Origin: SP197 sp965242595
Lineage (GTDB): Bacteria > Pseudomonadota > Alphaproteobacteria > SP197
NCBI GenBank assembly: GCA_965242595.1
Contig: OZ251464.1
Span: forward strand, 1-64,000
Reading direction: 5' to 3'
Length of the DNA: 64,000 bases
Both the position numbers and the translations under genes were made by a program. The notes under the pieces are model-generated. The model was not told the origin of the DNA and ran no database searches. It worked only from the letters and a program-made list of their open reading frames with translations. Positions 8,364-17,561 of the stretch are shown here, piece by piece. How positions within the stretch are numbered: position 1 is the stretch's first letter; each line of letters begins with the position of its first letter.

Positions 8364-9684
8364 GATGGCACAACACCGCGCCGGGGCGCCGCCCGGGCCG
8401 GGGAGCGACGATGGCGGTGCCGCCTCGTTCCATATGAGCGCGGCGGCCCAGGCCAGGCTGCGGGCGCGCTATGCCCGCGAGCGGCGCTTCAAGCTCCTTG
8501 CGCTGGCGGCCCTGGGGGCCACCGGCGTCTTTCTGGCGCTGCTGCTGGGCAGCATCGTCATGAAGGGCTGGTCGGGCTTCCTCGCCACCCAGCTGCGGCT
8601 GGAGGTCACCTGGTCGCAGCGCCACGTGGATGCGGCCGATCCCGCCGCCGGCAATATGCGCATGATCGTCGTGGAGGCGCTGCAGAAGGCGATCCCCGAG
8701 GCGACATCGCGCAGCGACATGCGGGCGCTGCTGGGCATGGTGTCCAATGGCGGCTTCGTCGCCGTGCGCAACGCGGTGGTGGCAGACCCGTCGCTGATCG
8801 GCAGGACGGCGACGCTGTGGGTGCCGGCCGCCTCCGATATCGACATGCTGAACAAGGGCTATATCGACCGCAGCGCGCCCGAGGAGCTGCGCCGGGTGGA
8901 CGACCGCACCCTGGCCTGGGTGGACCGGCTGGCGGCCGCGGGCAGCATCGCGACCGCCTTCAACTGGACCTTCCTCACCACCGGCGATTCGCGCGAGCCG
9001 GAACTGGCCGGCATCGGCGGGGCCGTGCTGGGCTCGTTCTGGATGCTGCTGGTGACCTTCCTGGTCTCGTTTCCCACCGGCGTGGCGGCCGCCGTTTTCC
9101 TGGAAGAGTTCGCGCCGCGCCGGCGCTGGGTCGATATCGTCGAGGTCAACATCAACAATCTGGCGGCGGTGCCCTCCATCGTTTTCGGCCTGCTGGGACT
9201 CGCCGTGTTCCTCAATGTCATGCACCTGCCCCGCTCGGCGCCGCTGGTGGGCGGGCTGACCCTGGCGCTGATGACGCTGCCCACCATCGTCATCGCCACC
9301 CGCGCGGCGCTGAAGGGGGTGCCGCCTTCCATCCGTGAGGCGGCGGCGGGCATGGGCGCATCGCCTCTTCAGGTGGTCTGCCACCATGTCCTGCCGCTGG
9401 CCCTGCCGCGCTTGCTGACCGGCGCCATCGTCGGCATGGCCCAGGCGCTGGGCGAATCGGCGCCGCTGCTGATGATCGGCATGGTGGCCTTCGTGGTCGA
9501 TCTGCCGTCGGGGCCGATGGACGCCGCCACGGCGCTGCCGGTGCAGGTCTTCCTGTGGGCCGACAGCCCCGAGCGCGGCTTCGTCGAGAAGACCTCGGCC
9601 GCCATCATGGTGCTGCTCGCCTTCCTGGTCGCGATGAACGGCATCGCGGTCTATCTCCGCCAGAGGTTCGAGATTCGATGGTAG
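8356..9684 (+). CDS. pstA: phosphate ABC transporter permease PstA
   Basis: A 442-residue permease partner of PstC. After a cytoplasmic N-terminus there is a membrane segment (about 45-70), an N-terminal extension of the DUF3333 type seen in alphaproteobacterial PstA, and then the permease core with the conserved G-I-G-G-A-V-L-G-S-F head and V-P-S-I-V-F-G-L-L-G segment. The EAA loop reads E-A-A-A-G-M-G-A-S. ATG 8356 overlaps the pstC stop by 8 bases; ATG 8365 is an alternative. An upstream in-frame ATG at 8314 would lie well inside pstC and is less likely. The 3' end overlaps pstB by 7 bases. Confidence 0.92.
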   Translation: MTEMAQHRAGAPPGPGSDDGGAASFHMSAAAQARLRARYARERRFKLLALAALGATGVFLALLLGSIVMKGWSGFLATQLRLEVTWSQRHVDAADPAAGNMRMIVVEALQKAIPEATSRSDMRALLGMVSNGGFVAVRNAVVADPSLIGRTATLWVPAASDIDMLNKGYIDRSAPEELRRVDDRTLAWVDRLAAAGSIATAFNWTFLTTGDSREPELAGIGGAVLGSFWMLLVTFLVSFPTGVAAAVFLEEFAPRRRWVDIVEVNINNLAAVPSIVFGLLGLAVFLNVMHLPRSAPLVGGLTLALMTLPTIVIATRAALKGVPPSIREAAAGMGASPLQVVCHHVLPLALPRLLTGAIVGMAQALGESAPLLMIGMVAFVVDLPSGPMDAATALPVQVFLWADSPERGFVEKTSAAIMVLLAFLVAMNGIAVYLRQRFEIRW

Positions 9685-10484
9685 GCAGACCCGCCCCGCC
9701 CGGCGCCGGCCCGGAGCAGGGCGCCGGGCGCATCAAGATGCAGACCCGCGCCCTGAAGCTCTGGTATGGCGACAAACAGGCGCTGCTGGGCATCGATCTC
9801 GACATTCCCCGGCACCGGACCACGGCGCTGATCGGCCCTTCGGGCTGCGGCAAGACCACCTTTCTGAAATGCCTGAACCGCATGAACGACACCATCGAAG
9901 GGGTGCGGATCGAGGGGCTGGCGACGCTGGACGGGGCCGACATCTACCGGCCCGCCATGGACGTGGTGCAGCTGCGCGCCCGGGTCGGCATGGTGTTCCA
10001 GAAGCCCAACCCCTTCCCCAAATCCATCTACGACAATGTCGCCTACGGGCCCCGCATCCACGGCCTGGCCTCCGGGCGGCGCCAGCTGGATGCCATCGTG
10101 GAGGAAAGCCTGCGCCGGGCCGGGCTGTGGGACGAGGTCTCCGACCGCCTCCACGAGCTGGCCACCGGCATGTCCGGCGGCCAGCAGCAGCGCCTGTGCA
10201 TCGCCCGCGCCATCGCCGTGGGGCCGGAGGTGATCCTGATGGACGAACCCTGTTCGGCGCTGGATCCCATCTCCACCGCCCGCATCGAAGAGCTGATCGA
10301 CGAGCTGCGCGAGAGCTATACCATCGTCATCGTCACCCATAACCTGCAACAGGCGGCCCGCGTCTCCCAGCTCACCGCCTTCTTTCATCTGGGCAGCCTG
10401 ATCGAGGTGGCCGACACGGCCGAACTCTTCCACAGCCCCCGCCACCAGATGACGGAGGACTACATCACCGGCCGCTTCGGCTGA
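9678..10484 (+). CDS. pstB: phosphate ABC transporter ATP-binding protein PstB
   Basis: A 268-residue ABC ATPase that powers phosphate import. Walker A is G-P-S-G-C-G-K-T-T, the Q loop G-M-V-F-Q-K-P-N-P-F-P is characteristic of PstB, the signature is M-S-G-G-Q-Q-Q-R, Walker B is V-I-L-M-D-E-P, and the switch His follows in V-T-H-N-L-Q-Q-A. The C-lid ends with a T-E-D-Y-I-T-G-R-F-G tail as in other PstB proteins. ATG 9678 overlaps the pstA stop (coupling); the family-like region begins at an internal ATG (9738), so the first 20 residues are an extension or the true start is 9738. Confidence 0.95.
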   Translation: MVGRPAPPGAGPEQGAGRIKMQTRALKLWYGDKQALLGIDLDIPRHRTTALIGPSGCGKTTFLKCLNRMNDTIEGVRIEGLATLDGADIYRPAMDVVQLRARVGMVFQKPNPFPKSIYDNVAYGPRIHGLASGRRQLDAIVEESLRRAGLWDEVSDRLHELATGMSGGQQQRLCIARAIAVGPEVILMDEPCSALDPISTARIEELIDELRESYTIVIVTHNLQQAARVSQLTAFFHLGSLIEVADTAELFHSPRHQMTEDYITGRFG

Positions 10485-10525
10485 TCGCCACCGGCCTGCC
10501 CTCGCACCACACAACGAGAGTCGCC

Positions 10526-11248
10526 ATGTCTTCGCAACCCGCGCCCCATACCGTCCGCTCCTACGACGCCGAACTCGAAGAGCTGGGGCGCCTGATCCTG
10601 GCCATGGGCGGCATGGTGGAAGACCAGCTGCGCAACGCCACCAGGGCGCTGCTGGAGGGCAAGGACGATCTGGCCGGGCGGGTGGTGGAGGCCGACGCCC
10701 GCATCGACGAGCGCGAGCGCGAGGTGGACCTGCTGGCCACCCGCGTCGTCGTCCTGCGCCAGCCCATGGCGGAAGACCTGCGGCGCATCAAGACGGCCCT
10801 GAAGGTGGCCGCCAATCTGGAGCGCATGGGCGATCTGGCGGCCAATATCGCCAAGCGCGGCATGGCCATCGAACATGCCGGCCAGGTGCCGCAACGGGTG
10901 GCGCTGCGCCGCCTGGCCGGTGCCGTCCTGGCCATGGTGACCGACGTCATGGACGCCTTTCGCGACGACAACGCCGTGCTGGCCCAGCGGGTCTGGCGCC
11001 AGGACGAGCAGATCGACGAGATGTATAACAGCGTCTTCCTCGCCATTCTGGCCGACATGATCGCCGACCCGCGCCTGATCGCCCCCGGCACCCACACCCA
11101 TTTCATCGCCAAGAACATCGAGCGCATCGGCGACCACGCCACCAATATCGCCGAGATGGTGACCTATACGATCCTGGGCAGCCTGCCCGACCGCGAGCGT
11201 CCGAAGGCGAACCGGGTGATGGGCGGCGGCGAGGACGCGGTGGAATGA
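10526..11248 (+). CDS. phoU: phosphate signalling regulator PhoU
   Basis: A 240-residue all-helical protein with two PhoU repeats. The first has L-G-x-L-I-L-A-M-G-G-M-V-E-D-Q-L, and both carry the E-R-M-G-D-L-A-A-N-I / E-R-I-G-D-H-A-T-N-I metal-binding motif (about residues 92-101 and 196-205). PhoU links Pst transporter state to PhoR and keeps the regulon off in high phosphate. It lies 41 bases after pstB, and its stop overlaps the phoB ATG (ATGA, 11245-11248). Confidence 0.95.
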   Translation: MSSQPAPHTVRSYDAELEELGRLILAMGGMVEDQLRNATRALLEGKDDLAGRVVEADARIDEREREVDLLATRVVVLRQPMAEDLRRIKTALKVAANLERMGDLAANIAKRGMAIEHAGQVPQRVALRRLAGAVLAMVTDVMDAFRDDNAVLAQRVWRQDEQIDEMYNSVFLAILADMIADPRLIAPGTHTHFIAKNIERIGDHATNIAEMVTYTILGSLPDRERPKANRVMGGGEDAVE

Positions 11249-11982
11249 GCGCCAGGACGGGCACGGGCAGCCCCGGCGGGGCGCCCACCGCGCTGATCGT
11301 CGATGACGAAGCGCCCATTCTGACGCTGCTGCGCTACAATCTGGAAAAGGCCGGCTGGCGCGTTCTGGAGGCCAGCGACGGCCAGGAAGGGCTGACGGTG
11401 GCCCGCGAAGAGCACCCCGATATCGTCGTGCTGGACTGGATGCTGCCCTCGCTCTCCGGCCTGGAGATCTGCCGCCGCTTGCGCCGCGACGCCGAGCTCG
11501 CCGCCACCCCCATCGTCATGCTGACCGCCCGCGGCGAAGAGGCCGACCGGGTGCGCGGGCTGGAGCTGGGCGCCGACGACTATCTGGCCAAGCCGTTCTC
11601 GCCGGCCGAGCTGCTGGCGCGCATGCAGGCGGTGATGCGGCGCATCCGCCCGGCGCTGACCCGGAAGGCCCTGGCCTGTGCCGGCCTGCATATGGACCTC
11701 GCCGCCCACCGCGTCTCCCGGGCCGGCAAGCCGCTCGCCCTGGGACCGCGCGAGTTCGCCATCCTGCGCCTGCTGATGGAACACCCGGACCGCGTCTTCA
11801 GCCGCGAACGGATGCTGGATCGGGTCTGGGGGCGCGATATCTTCGTCCAGCCCCGCACCGTCGACGTCCATATCGCCCGCCTGCGCAAGGCGCTCGCCCG
11901 CCATGGCGGGGCCGATCCGATCCGCACCGTGCGCGGGGCGGGCTACGCCATCGACGCCAGCGACGCCAGCGACGAAAGTTAG
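11245..11982 (+). CDS. phoB: phosphate response regulator PhoB
   Basis: A 245-residue OmpR/PhoB-type response regulator. The receiver domain (residues 15-130) has the acidic D-D-E pocket (20-22), the phosphoacceptor Asp at about 64 (L-D-W-M-L-P) and the K-P-F-S switch lysine. The winged-helix DNA-binding domain (about 150-235) contains the L-G-P-R-E-F-A-I-L-R-L-L start and the V-H-I-A-R-L-R-K-A-L recognition helix. An extra 15-residue Gly/Pro-rich N-terminus precedes the receiver. It is coupled to phoU by a 4-base overlap and presumably binds the Pho box at 5736. The last residues repeat D-A-S. Confidence 0.95.
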   Translation: MSARTGTGSPGGAPTALIVDDEAPILTLLRYNLEKAGWRVLEASDGQEGLTVAREEHPDIVVLDWMLPSLSGLEICRRLRRDAELAATPIVMLTARGEEADRVRGLELGADDYLAKPFSPAELLARMQAVMRRIRPALTRKALACAGLHMDLAAHRVSRAGKPLALGPREFAILRLLMEHPDRVFSRERMLDRVWGRDIFVQPRTVDVHIARLRKALARHGGADPIRTVRGAGYAIDASDASDES

Positions 11983-12024
11983 GCGGGCGGCGGAGTCCAT
12001 GCTAAGGGAAAGCGGGAGGCAGGC

Positions 12025-12399
12025 ATGGTGATCGACTTCACGACCTATGACGACGACAACATCTTCGCCCGCATCCTGCGGGGCGAGCTTCCCAGCGATA
12101 CGGTCTATGAGGACGACCATGTGCTGGCCTTCCACGACATCGCGCCCCAGGCGCCGGTTCATGTGCTGGTCATCCCCAAGGGCCGCTACATCGCCCATGA
12201 CGACTTTCACCGCCACGCCTCCGACGCCGAGATCGTGGCCTTCTGGCGCGCCGTGGCGGCGATCTGCCAGCAGCTGGACCTCGCCCGCGACGGCCACCGC
12301 CTGATCGCCAATCAAGGCGCGGCGAGCGGCCAGCTGGTGCCCCATTTCCACGTCCACATCCTGGCCGGCAAAGCCCTGGGAGCACTGCTGGCCGACTGA
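12025..12399 (+). CDS. HIT-family (HINT-like) nucleotide-binding protein
   Basis: A 124-residue protein of the histidine triad family, which hydrolyses purine nucleoside phosphoramidates and related adenylylated compounds. It has the I-F-A-R-I-L-R-G-E-L-P start, the H-V-L-V-I-P-K strand and the histidine triad H-F-H-V-H-I-L near the C-terminus. The glycine-rich loop (N-Q-G-A-A-S-G-Q-L-V-P-H-F) is intact. A GGGAGGC ribosome binding site precedes the ATG. It lies 42 bases behind phoB and may be read through from it. The physiological substrate is not predictable. Confidence 0.9.
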   Translation: MVIDFTTYDDDNIFARILRGELPSDTVYEDDHVLAFHDIAPQAPVHVLVIPKGRYIAHDDFHRHASDAEIVAFWRAVAAICQQLDLARDGHRLIANQGAASGQLVPHFHVHILAGKALGALLAD

Positions 12400-12536
12400 A
12401 CGCGGGCGCAGGCCATGGCGGCGATAACGATCTCGGCGATCCTTTCCACCTGCAACGCGCCGCCTGCGGGGGGCCGCCGCCCGCGTGGACAGCCGGCCCC
12501 GGCCGGTCTAAAGGCAGCGCCCGGAGGTTCCCGCCG

Positions 12537-12818
12537 ATGAAGATCATGCCCTGCCCGCTCAACGGGCCGCGCAACATCTCCGAGTTCGCCTATGGCGGCG
12601 AGGTCCAGGAACTGCCGCCGCCCGATTGCGCCGCCGGAGACTGGATCGACTATCTCTATCTGGAAGACAACGCCGCCGGCGTGGTGCGCGAATGGTGGTG
12701 CCATCTCGCCACCGCCTACTGGTTCATCGCCGAACGCGACACCCGCAGCGACGCCATCCTGGCCACCTATCCGGCAAGCCGCCTGTTCGGCGACCCAGGC
12801 GATGGCGCCCCGTCCTGA
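12537..12818 (+). CDS. soxD: sarcosine oxidase delta-subunit-like protein (variant zinc site)
   Basis: A 93-residue protein of the heterotetrameric sarcosine oxidase delta family: I-x-C-P-L-N-G-P-R-N-I-S-E-F at the start, Y-G-G-E-V, then D-N-A-A-G-V-V-R-E-W-W-C-H and Y-W-F-I-A-E-R-D-T. In the canonical subunit a zinc ion is held by a C-P-x-C motif, a His and a later Cys. Here the second Cys of C-P-x-C is Asn and the Cys expected after the His is replaced in A-T-A-Y-W, although a Cys precedes the His (W-W-C-H). The zinc site is therefore altered or lost. GGAGG precedes ATG 12537, and the 3' end overlaps the alpha-subunit gene by 17 bases. Confidence 0.85.
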   Translation: MKIMPCPLNGPRNISEFAYGGEVQELPPPDCAAGDWIDYLYLEDNAAGVVREWWCHLATAYWFIAERDTRSDAILATYPASRLFGDPGDGAPS

Positions 12819-15774
12819 AGCGGCGGCGGAGCGCCTCGCAAAGCCGCGCGGCCTCTGGATCGACCGCAGCCGGCCCATCGCCTTCACCTTCGACGGGCGC
12901 GGCTATCGCGGCTATGGCGGCGATACCGTCACCAGCGCGCTGTGGGCCGCAGGGGTGAAAATCGTCTCGCGCTCCTTCAAATATCACCGCCCGCGCGGCA
13001 CGCTTTCGGCCGCCGGCCACGACGCCAACAGCCTGGTGCAGATCGGCGACGAGGCCAATGTCGCCGCCGATCTGCGCCGCATCGAGGACGGCCTCGAGGT
13101 CGAAGCCCAGAACGTGTTCGGCAGCCTGGCCCACGACCGCGCCCAGCTGCTGGACAGGCTGGGCCGCTTCCTGCCGGTAGGCTTCTATTACAAGGCCTTC
13201 TACCGCCCCAGGGGCGCCTGGAAGCGGTGGGAAGGCGCCATCCGCCGCATGGCCGGCCTGGGCCGGGTCGTCACCTCCGCCAGCCACGGCTATTTCGACA
13301 AGCAGTATCTGTGGGCCGATGTGGCGGTGGTGGGCGGCGGCCCGGCCGGCCTGGCGGCCGCCCTGGAAGCGGCCGCCGGCGGGGGCGAAGTGATCCTGAT
13401 CGACGAGAACCCGCATCTGGGCGGCGCGCTCAGCTATGCCCGTTTCGACGCCGAAGGCCGCCGCGCCGCAAGCGAGCGCGCCCGCCTGGTGGAGGAGGTG
13501 GCGGCCAGAGGCAACATCCGGGTTCTGACCGATGCCGTCTGCAACGGCTGGTTCGCCGATCACTTCCTGGCCGTGCTGCGCGGAGATCGCATGTTCAAGC
13601 TGCGCGCCAAAGCGGTGGTGATGGCAACCGGCAGCTGGGAACAGCCGCTGGTGTTCCGCAACAACGACCTGCCCGGCATCATGTATGGCTCGGCCGCCCA
13701 GCGGCTGATCAACCGCTACGGCGTCCGGCCCGGCCAGCGCGCGGTGATCGCCACCGCCAATGCCGATGGCTATGCCGCCGCCCTGGATCTGATGGCGGCC
13801 GGCACGGAGGTAGCCTGCATCGCCGAGCTGGGGGCCGAGCTTCCCCGCCACGAGCTGGCCCGGGCGGTGCAGGAGCGCGCCATCCCGGTGCGAGCGGGCG
13901 CCACGGTGGCCGAGGCCTTTCCCGCCCCCCATCTGAACGGCGTCGAGGCCGCCAGGGTGGCCGTCATCGCCGGGCGCGGGCGCACCCGGGCGGGCGGCGA
14001 GACCTTCGCCTGCGATACCATCGTCACCTCGGTCGGCTGGCAGGGCGCCGCCAATCTGGCCTGGCATGCCGGCGCCAGCAGCCATTACGACCAGGCCAGC
14101 GCCATGTTTCGCATCTCCGGCCTTCCCCATGGCATGCACGCGGCCGGCTCGGTCGCCGGCACCTTCACGCTGGACCGGGTGCTGGAAGAGGGCCGCGCCG
14201 CCGGCTGGGCCGCCGCCAGGGACGCTGGCTGCGAGCGGGGCCGCCAGCCGACGGTAGGCAACGACCGCGGCGCTGCCGGCCAGAACCATCCCTGGCCCAT
14301 CTTCGAGCACCCCAGGGGGCGCGATTTCGTCGATTTCGACGAGGATCTCCAGGTCCACGACCTGGAGAACGCCGTCGCCGAAGGCTATGCCCATATCGAG
14401 CTGATGAAGCGTTTTTCCACCTGCGGCATGGGCCCCAGCCAGGGCCGCCATTCCTGGCTGAACGCCGTCAGGCTGAACGCCCACGCCAACGGCATCGCCA
14501 CCGCAGAGGCCGGGCTGACCACCCAGCGCCCGCCCTGCACGGCCGAAAAGATCGGCCTCCTGGCCGGGCGCGGCTTCGAACCGCGCCGGCTGACCCCCAT
14601 GCACCATCGTCATCTGGCGGCGGGCGCGGTCATGATGCCGTCCGGGCTGTGGCTGCGGCCGGAGCATTACGGCGGGCGCCGCCTGGGGGCGGTGGCCAGG
14701 TTGGCGGCGGTGCATGAAGAGGCCCGCAATGTGCGCCACAATGTCGGCCTGATCGATGTCTCCACCCTGGGCGGGCTGGAACTGCGCGGCCCCGACGCCG
14801 CCACCATGATGGAGCGCATGTACACATGGGCCTATCGCAGGCAGCAGGTGGGCCGGGCCCGCTACACGCTGATGACCGACATGACCGGCATCGTCACCGA
14901 CGACGGCGTCGCCTGCCGCCTGCACGACCAACATTTCTATGTCACCGCCACCACGTCGGGGGTCGATGGCGTCTATCGCGAGATGCTGTTCTGGAACGCG
15001 CAATGGCGGCTTCGGGTCGATGTCACCCATGTCACCGGCGCCTGGGCCGGCGTCAATCTGGCCGGCCCGAAATCGCGCCAGGTACTGTCCCGCCTCACCG
15101 CCCTGGATCTCTCCCCCACCGCCTTCCCCTACCTGGGCGTGCGCGAGTCCCAGGTGGCCGGCATCCCCTGCCGCCTGCTACGCGTAGGCTTCGTAGGCGA
15201 GCTGGGCTTCGAGATCCACTGCCCCAGCCATAGCGGCGAGGCGCTGTGGGACGCGCTGATGGCGGCCGGGGCCGAGGCCGGCATCCGCCCCTTCGGCGTC
15301 GAATGTCAGCGCCTGCTGCGGCTGGAAAAGGGCCATATCATCGTCAGCCAGGACACCGACGGCCTCACCAGCCCGCTGGAGGCCGATATGGAGTGGGCGC
15401 TGGCCAAAAAGCGCCCCTTCTTCATCGGCAAACGCTCGATCGACCTGCGCCGCGGCCATGCCCGGCGCAAGCTGGTGGGCTTCGAGGTCGACAAGGCCTC
15501 CCTGGCAGCGGGCGGGACGCCGCCGCAGGAATGCCATCTGGTGATCCGCGACGGCGAGATCGAAGGCCGCGTCACCTCCTGCAGCTATTCCCCCACCCTG
15601 GACAAGACCATCGGGCTGGCCTTCGTCGCCGCCGAGCGGGCGGCGGTGGGCGAAAGCTTCCAGGTGCGGGTGGGCGCCGACGGCCCCCGCCGGGCGGACG
15701 ATGTCGCCATGGTCGATTGCCGGGTGGTGGCCCTGCCCTTCTACGACCCCGATAACGCCCGCCAGGAGCTCTAA
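12802..15774 (+). CDS. soxA: sarcosine oxidase alpha-subunit-like flavoenzyme/THF-binding protein
   Basis: A 990-residue protein with the domain order of heterotetrameric sarcosine oxidase alpha: an N-terminal ferredoxin-like Fer2_4 fold (about 20-100, F-T-F-D-G-R-G-Y and S-F-K-Y-H-R-P-R-G) without the cluster cysteines, a Rossmann dinucleotide domain (V-V-G-G-G-P-A-G-L-A-A-A at about 175), and a C-terminal GcvT-like aminomethyltransferase domain (about 600-985) that binds tetrahydrofolate in relatives. Such enzymes demethylate sarcosine or similar N-methyl amines. ATG 12802 begins 17 bases inside soxD. The normal beta subunit, which holds FAD and covalent FMN, is not encoded next to it, so substrate and electron path are uncertain. 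Confidence 0.88.
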   Translation: MAPRPEAAAERLAKPRGLWIDRSRPIAFTFDGRGYRGYGGDTVTSALWAAGVKIVSRSFKYHRPRGTLSAAGHDANSLVQIGDEANVAADLRRIEDGLEVEAQNVFGSLAHDRAQLLDRLGRFLPVGFYYKAFYRPRGAWKRWEGAIRRMAGLGRVVTSASHGYFDKQYLWADVAVVGGGPAGLAAALEAAAGGGEVILIDENPHLGGALSYARFDAEGRRAASERARLVEEVAARGNIRVLTDAVCNGWFADHFLAVLRGDRMFKLRAKAVVMATGSWEQPLVFRNNDLPGIMYGSAAQRLINRYGVRPGQRAVIATANADGYAAALDLMAAGTEVACIAELGAELPRHELARAVQERAIPVRAGATVAEAFPAPHLNGVEAARVAVIAGRGRTRAGGETFACDTIVTSVGWQGAANLAWHAGASSHYDQASAMFRISGLPHGMHAAGSVAGTFTLDRVLEEGRAAGWAAARDAGCERGRQPTVGNDRGAAGQNHPWPIFEHPRGRDFVDFDEDLQVHDLENAVAEGYAHIELMKRFSTCGMGPSQGRHSWLNAVRLNAHANGIATAEAGLTTQRPPCTAEKIGLLAGRGFEPRRLTPMHHRHLAAGAVMMPSGLWLRPEHYGGRRLGAVARLAAVHEEARNVRHNVGLIDVSTLGGLELRGPDAATMMERMYTWAYRRQQVGRARYTLMTDMTGIVTDDGVACRLHDQHFYVTATTSGVDGVYREMLFWNAQWRLRVDVTHVTGAWAGVNLAGPKSRQVLSRLTALDLSPTAFPYLGVRESQVAGIPCRLLRVGFVGELGFEIHCPSHSGEALWDALMAAGAEAGIRPFGVECQRLLRLEKGHIIVSQDTDGLTSPLEADMEWALAKKRPFFIGKRSIDLRRGHARRKLVGFEVDKASLAAGGTPPQECHLVIRDGEIEGRVTSCSYSPTLDKTIGLAFVAAERAAVGESFQVRVGADGPRRADDVAMVDCRVVALPFYDPDNARQEL

Positions 15775-15779
15775 GGCCC

Positions 15780-16496
15780 ATGACCGCGCCCCGCCCGGCC
15801 AGCGAAACTCTCCAGCCCGAAGACCGCCTGCGCCGTTCCCCGCTCTACCGCATCTGCGCCGGGCTGGGCGCCCATTGGGTGGATATGGCGGGCTTTGCCT
15901 GCCCCGCCCATTACGGCGACCCGCAAGGCGAGGCCGAAGCCGCCCACAAGCTCGCCATCGCCGATCTCACCGCCCTGCCCCGGGCCGGCTGGAAGGGCTG
16001 GGAGATGGCCGCCTTCGCCGCCGCCCAGGGCCTGGAGCTGCCCCCGCCCAACCGCGCCAGTCGCCAGCGGGACGGCACCCTGGCCTGCCGCCTGGCCCAG
16101 GGCGAGGCGCTGCTGCTGGCAGGCGATGGCGGCGACGATGCCACCATCCAACGCCTTGCCGCCGCCTGGACCATGGCGGCCGGCTGCTATCCGGTGCCCC
16201 GCGCCGACACCAATGCGCGCATCGCCATCGTCGGCGCCCATGCGGCCGGGGCCATGGCGAAGCTGTGCGGCGTGGACCTGCGGCCCCACCGCTTTGCCGA
16301 CCTCGCCATCGCGCAAACCAGCGTGGCGCGGGTCAACGCCATCGTCCTGCGCGCCGATCGCAGCGCCGGCTACGCCCTGGACATGGCGATCGACAGCGCC
16401 TCGGCCATCTATATGTGGGAGTGCTTGAGCGACGCCATGGCCGAATTCGAAGGCCGCGTCGTGGGGCTGGAGGCGCTGCGGGCGCTGGCGGCCTGA
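15780..16496 (+). CDS. soxG: sarcosine oxidase gamma-subunit-like protein
   Basis: A 238-residue protein resembling the gamma subunit, which is a small GcvT-like fold. It begins with R-R-S-P-L-Y and has the N-A-R-I-A-I-V-G-A-H segment followed by a region reading A-R-V-N-A-I-V-L-R near residue 180, as in SoxG. Homology to gamma subunits is weaker than for delta and alpha, so part of the call rests on position directly after soxA (5-base gap). It would complete a delta-alpha-gamma set. No transmembrane segments or signal peptide are visible. Confidence 0.75.
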   Translation: MTAPRPASETLQPEDRLRRSPLYRICAGLGAHWVDMAGFACPAHYGDPQGEAEAAHKLAIADLTALPRAGWKGWEMAAFAAAQGLELPPPNRASRQRDGTLACRLAQGEALLLAGDGGDDATIQRLAAAWTMAAGCYPVPRADTNARIAIVGAHAAGAMAKLCGVDLRPHRFADLAIAQTSVARVNAIVLRADRSAGYALDMAIDSASAIYMWECLSDAMAEFEGRVVGLEALRALAA

Positions 16497-16503
16497 CGCC
16501 GGC

Positions 16504-17424
16504 CTAGGGCCGCCGGCGGCGGCTGTGTGGGCGGGCGCCGCTGGCGGGGCGAAAGCGGCTTTCCTCCTCCGCCTCGCCCTCGCAGAGGGCGCGGCCGCTG
16601 GCGACCATGTGGATCAGATGGGCCAGCACCGAACGGCGGGCGGCCGGGTGCAGGCGGCGGTCGATATCGCCATAAAGCCTTTCCACCATCGCCGCCACGG
16701 TGGCGATGCCATCCGCCAGGCAGGCGGCGATCTGCGCCTCCCGCGCCTGGCGATGGCGGATCAGTGCCGCCACATGGGCGCCGGGCGCGGCGATGGCCGG
16801 GCCGTGGGTGGGGCGATAAAGCGTCTCCGGGCGCCGCTGCAACGCCCGCAGGCTGGCCATATAGGCCGCCATGTCGCCGTCGGGCGGCGAGACGACGCTG
16901 GTGGACCAGCCCATGACGTGATCGCCGCTGAACAGCGTCGCCTCTTCGGGAAGCGCGAAGCAGAGATGATTCGCCATGTGGCCGGGGGTGAAGACCGCCT
17001 CCAGCGTCCAGCCGGCCCCGGCCACGACCTCGCCATGGGCGAGCCGGTGGTCGGGGCGAAACGCCGAATCCACGCCTTCTTCGCCCACCGCCGTTTCCGC
17101 CCCGCCGCCATGGGGCGCGAAGGCCCAGATGTCGGCACCGGTGGCCTGTTTCAGCAGGCGGGCGGCGGGCGAATGGTCGCTGTGGTTGTGGGTGACGAAC
17201 TGATGGGTGACGGTCTCGCCCCTGGTGGCGGCAAGCAGGGCATCGACATGGCGGGCCAGGGCCGGGCCGGCATCGATCACCGCCACCTCGCCCCGCCCGA
17301 CGATGAAGGTGCCGGTGCCGTGATAGGTGAAGGCGGACGGATTCGGCGCCACCACCCGGCGCACCAGCGGCGACAGGACGGTGGCGACGCCATAGGGGGG
17401 CGCGTCTTCGTGGAGGAAATTCAT
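16504..17424 (-). CDS. MBL-fold metallohydrolase, LACTB2-like
   Basis: A 306-residue metallo-beta-lactamase-fold hydrolase. The metal-binding motif H-N-H-S-D-H is present (T-H-N-H-S-D-H), with later ligands in F-T-P-G-H-M-A-N-H and L-F-S-G-D-H-V-M-G-W. A C-terminal helical region (about 225-290) follows, as in LACTB2-type proteins, some of which act on RNA or thioesters. ATG 17424 places the start just before the conserved Y-H-G-T-G-T-F-I-V-G strand; the same frame is open further upstream but looks like shadow sequence. It is convergent with the sox-like genes (7-base gap). Whether it is functionally tied to them is unknown. Confidence 0.88.
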   Translation of the reverse strand: MNFLHEDAPPYGVATVLSPLVRRVVAPNPSAFTYHGTGTFIVGRGEVAVIDAGPALARHVDALLAATRGETVTHQFVTHNHSDHSPAARLLKQATGADIWAFAPHGGGAETAVGEEGVDSAFRPDHRLAHGEVVAGAGWTLEAVFTPGHMANHLCFALPEEATLFSGDHVMGWSTSVVSPPDGDMAAYMASLRALQRRPETLYRPTHGPAIAAPGAHVAALIRHRQAREAQIAACLADGIATVAAMVERLYGDIDRRLHPAARRSVLAHLIHMVASGRALCEGEAEEESRFRPASGARPHSRRRRP

Positions 17425-17561
17425 GGCGGGGCGGAGGCGGGCGGGGCCTTGCGCCGGGCCTTGGCGCTCACCGGCTTCCGGTCGCGGATCGTGGCACGGC
17501 CGTGTTTCGGGTGCGATCCCGCCAGTGTTGCCGCCGCGCCCGCCATCGCCGTCGCGCCCGC

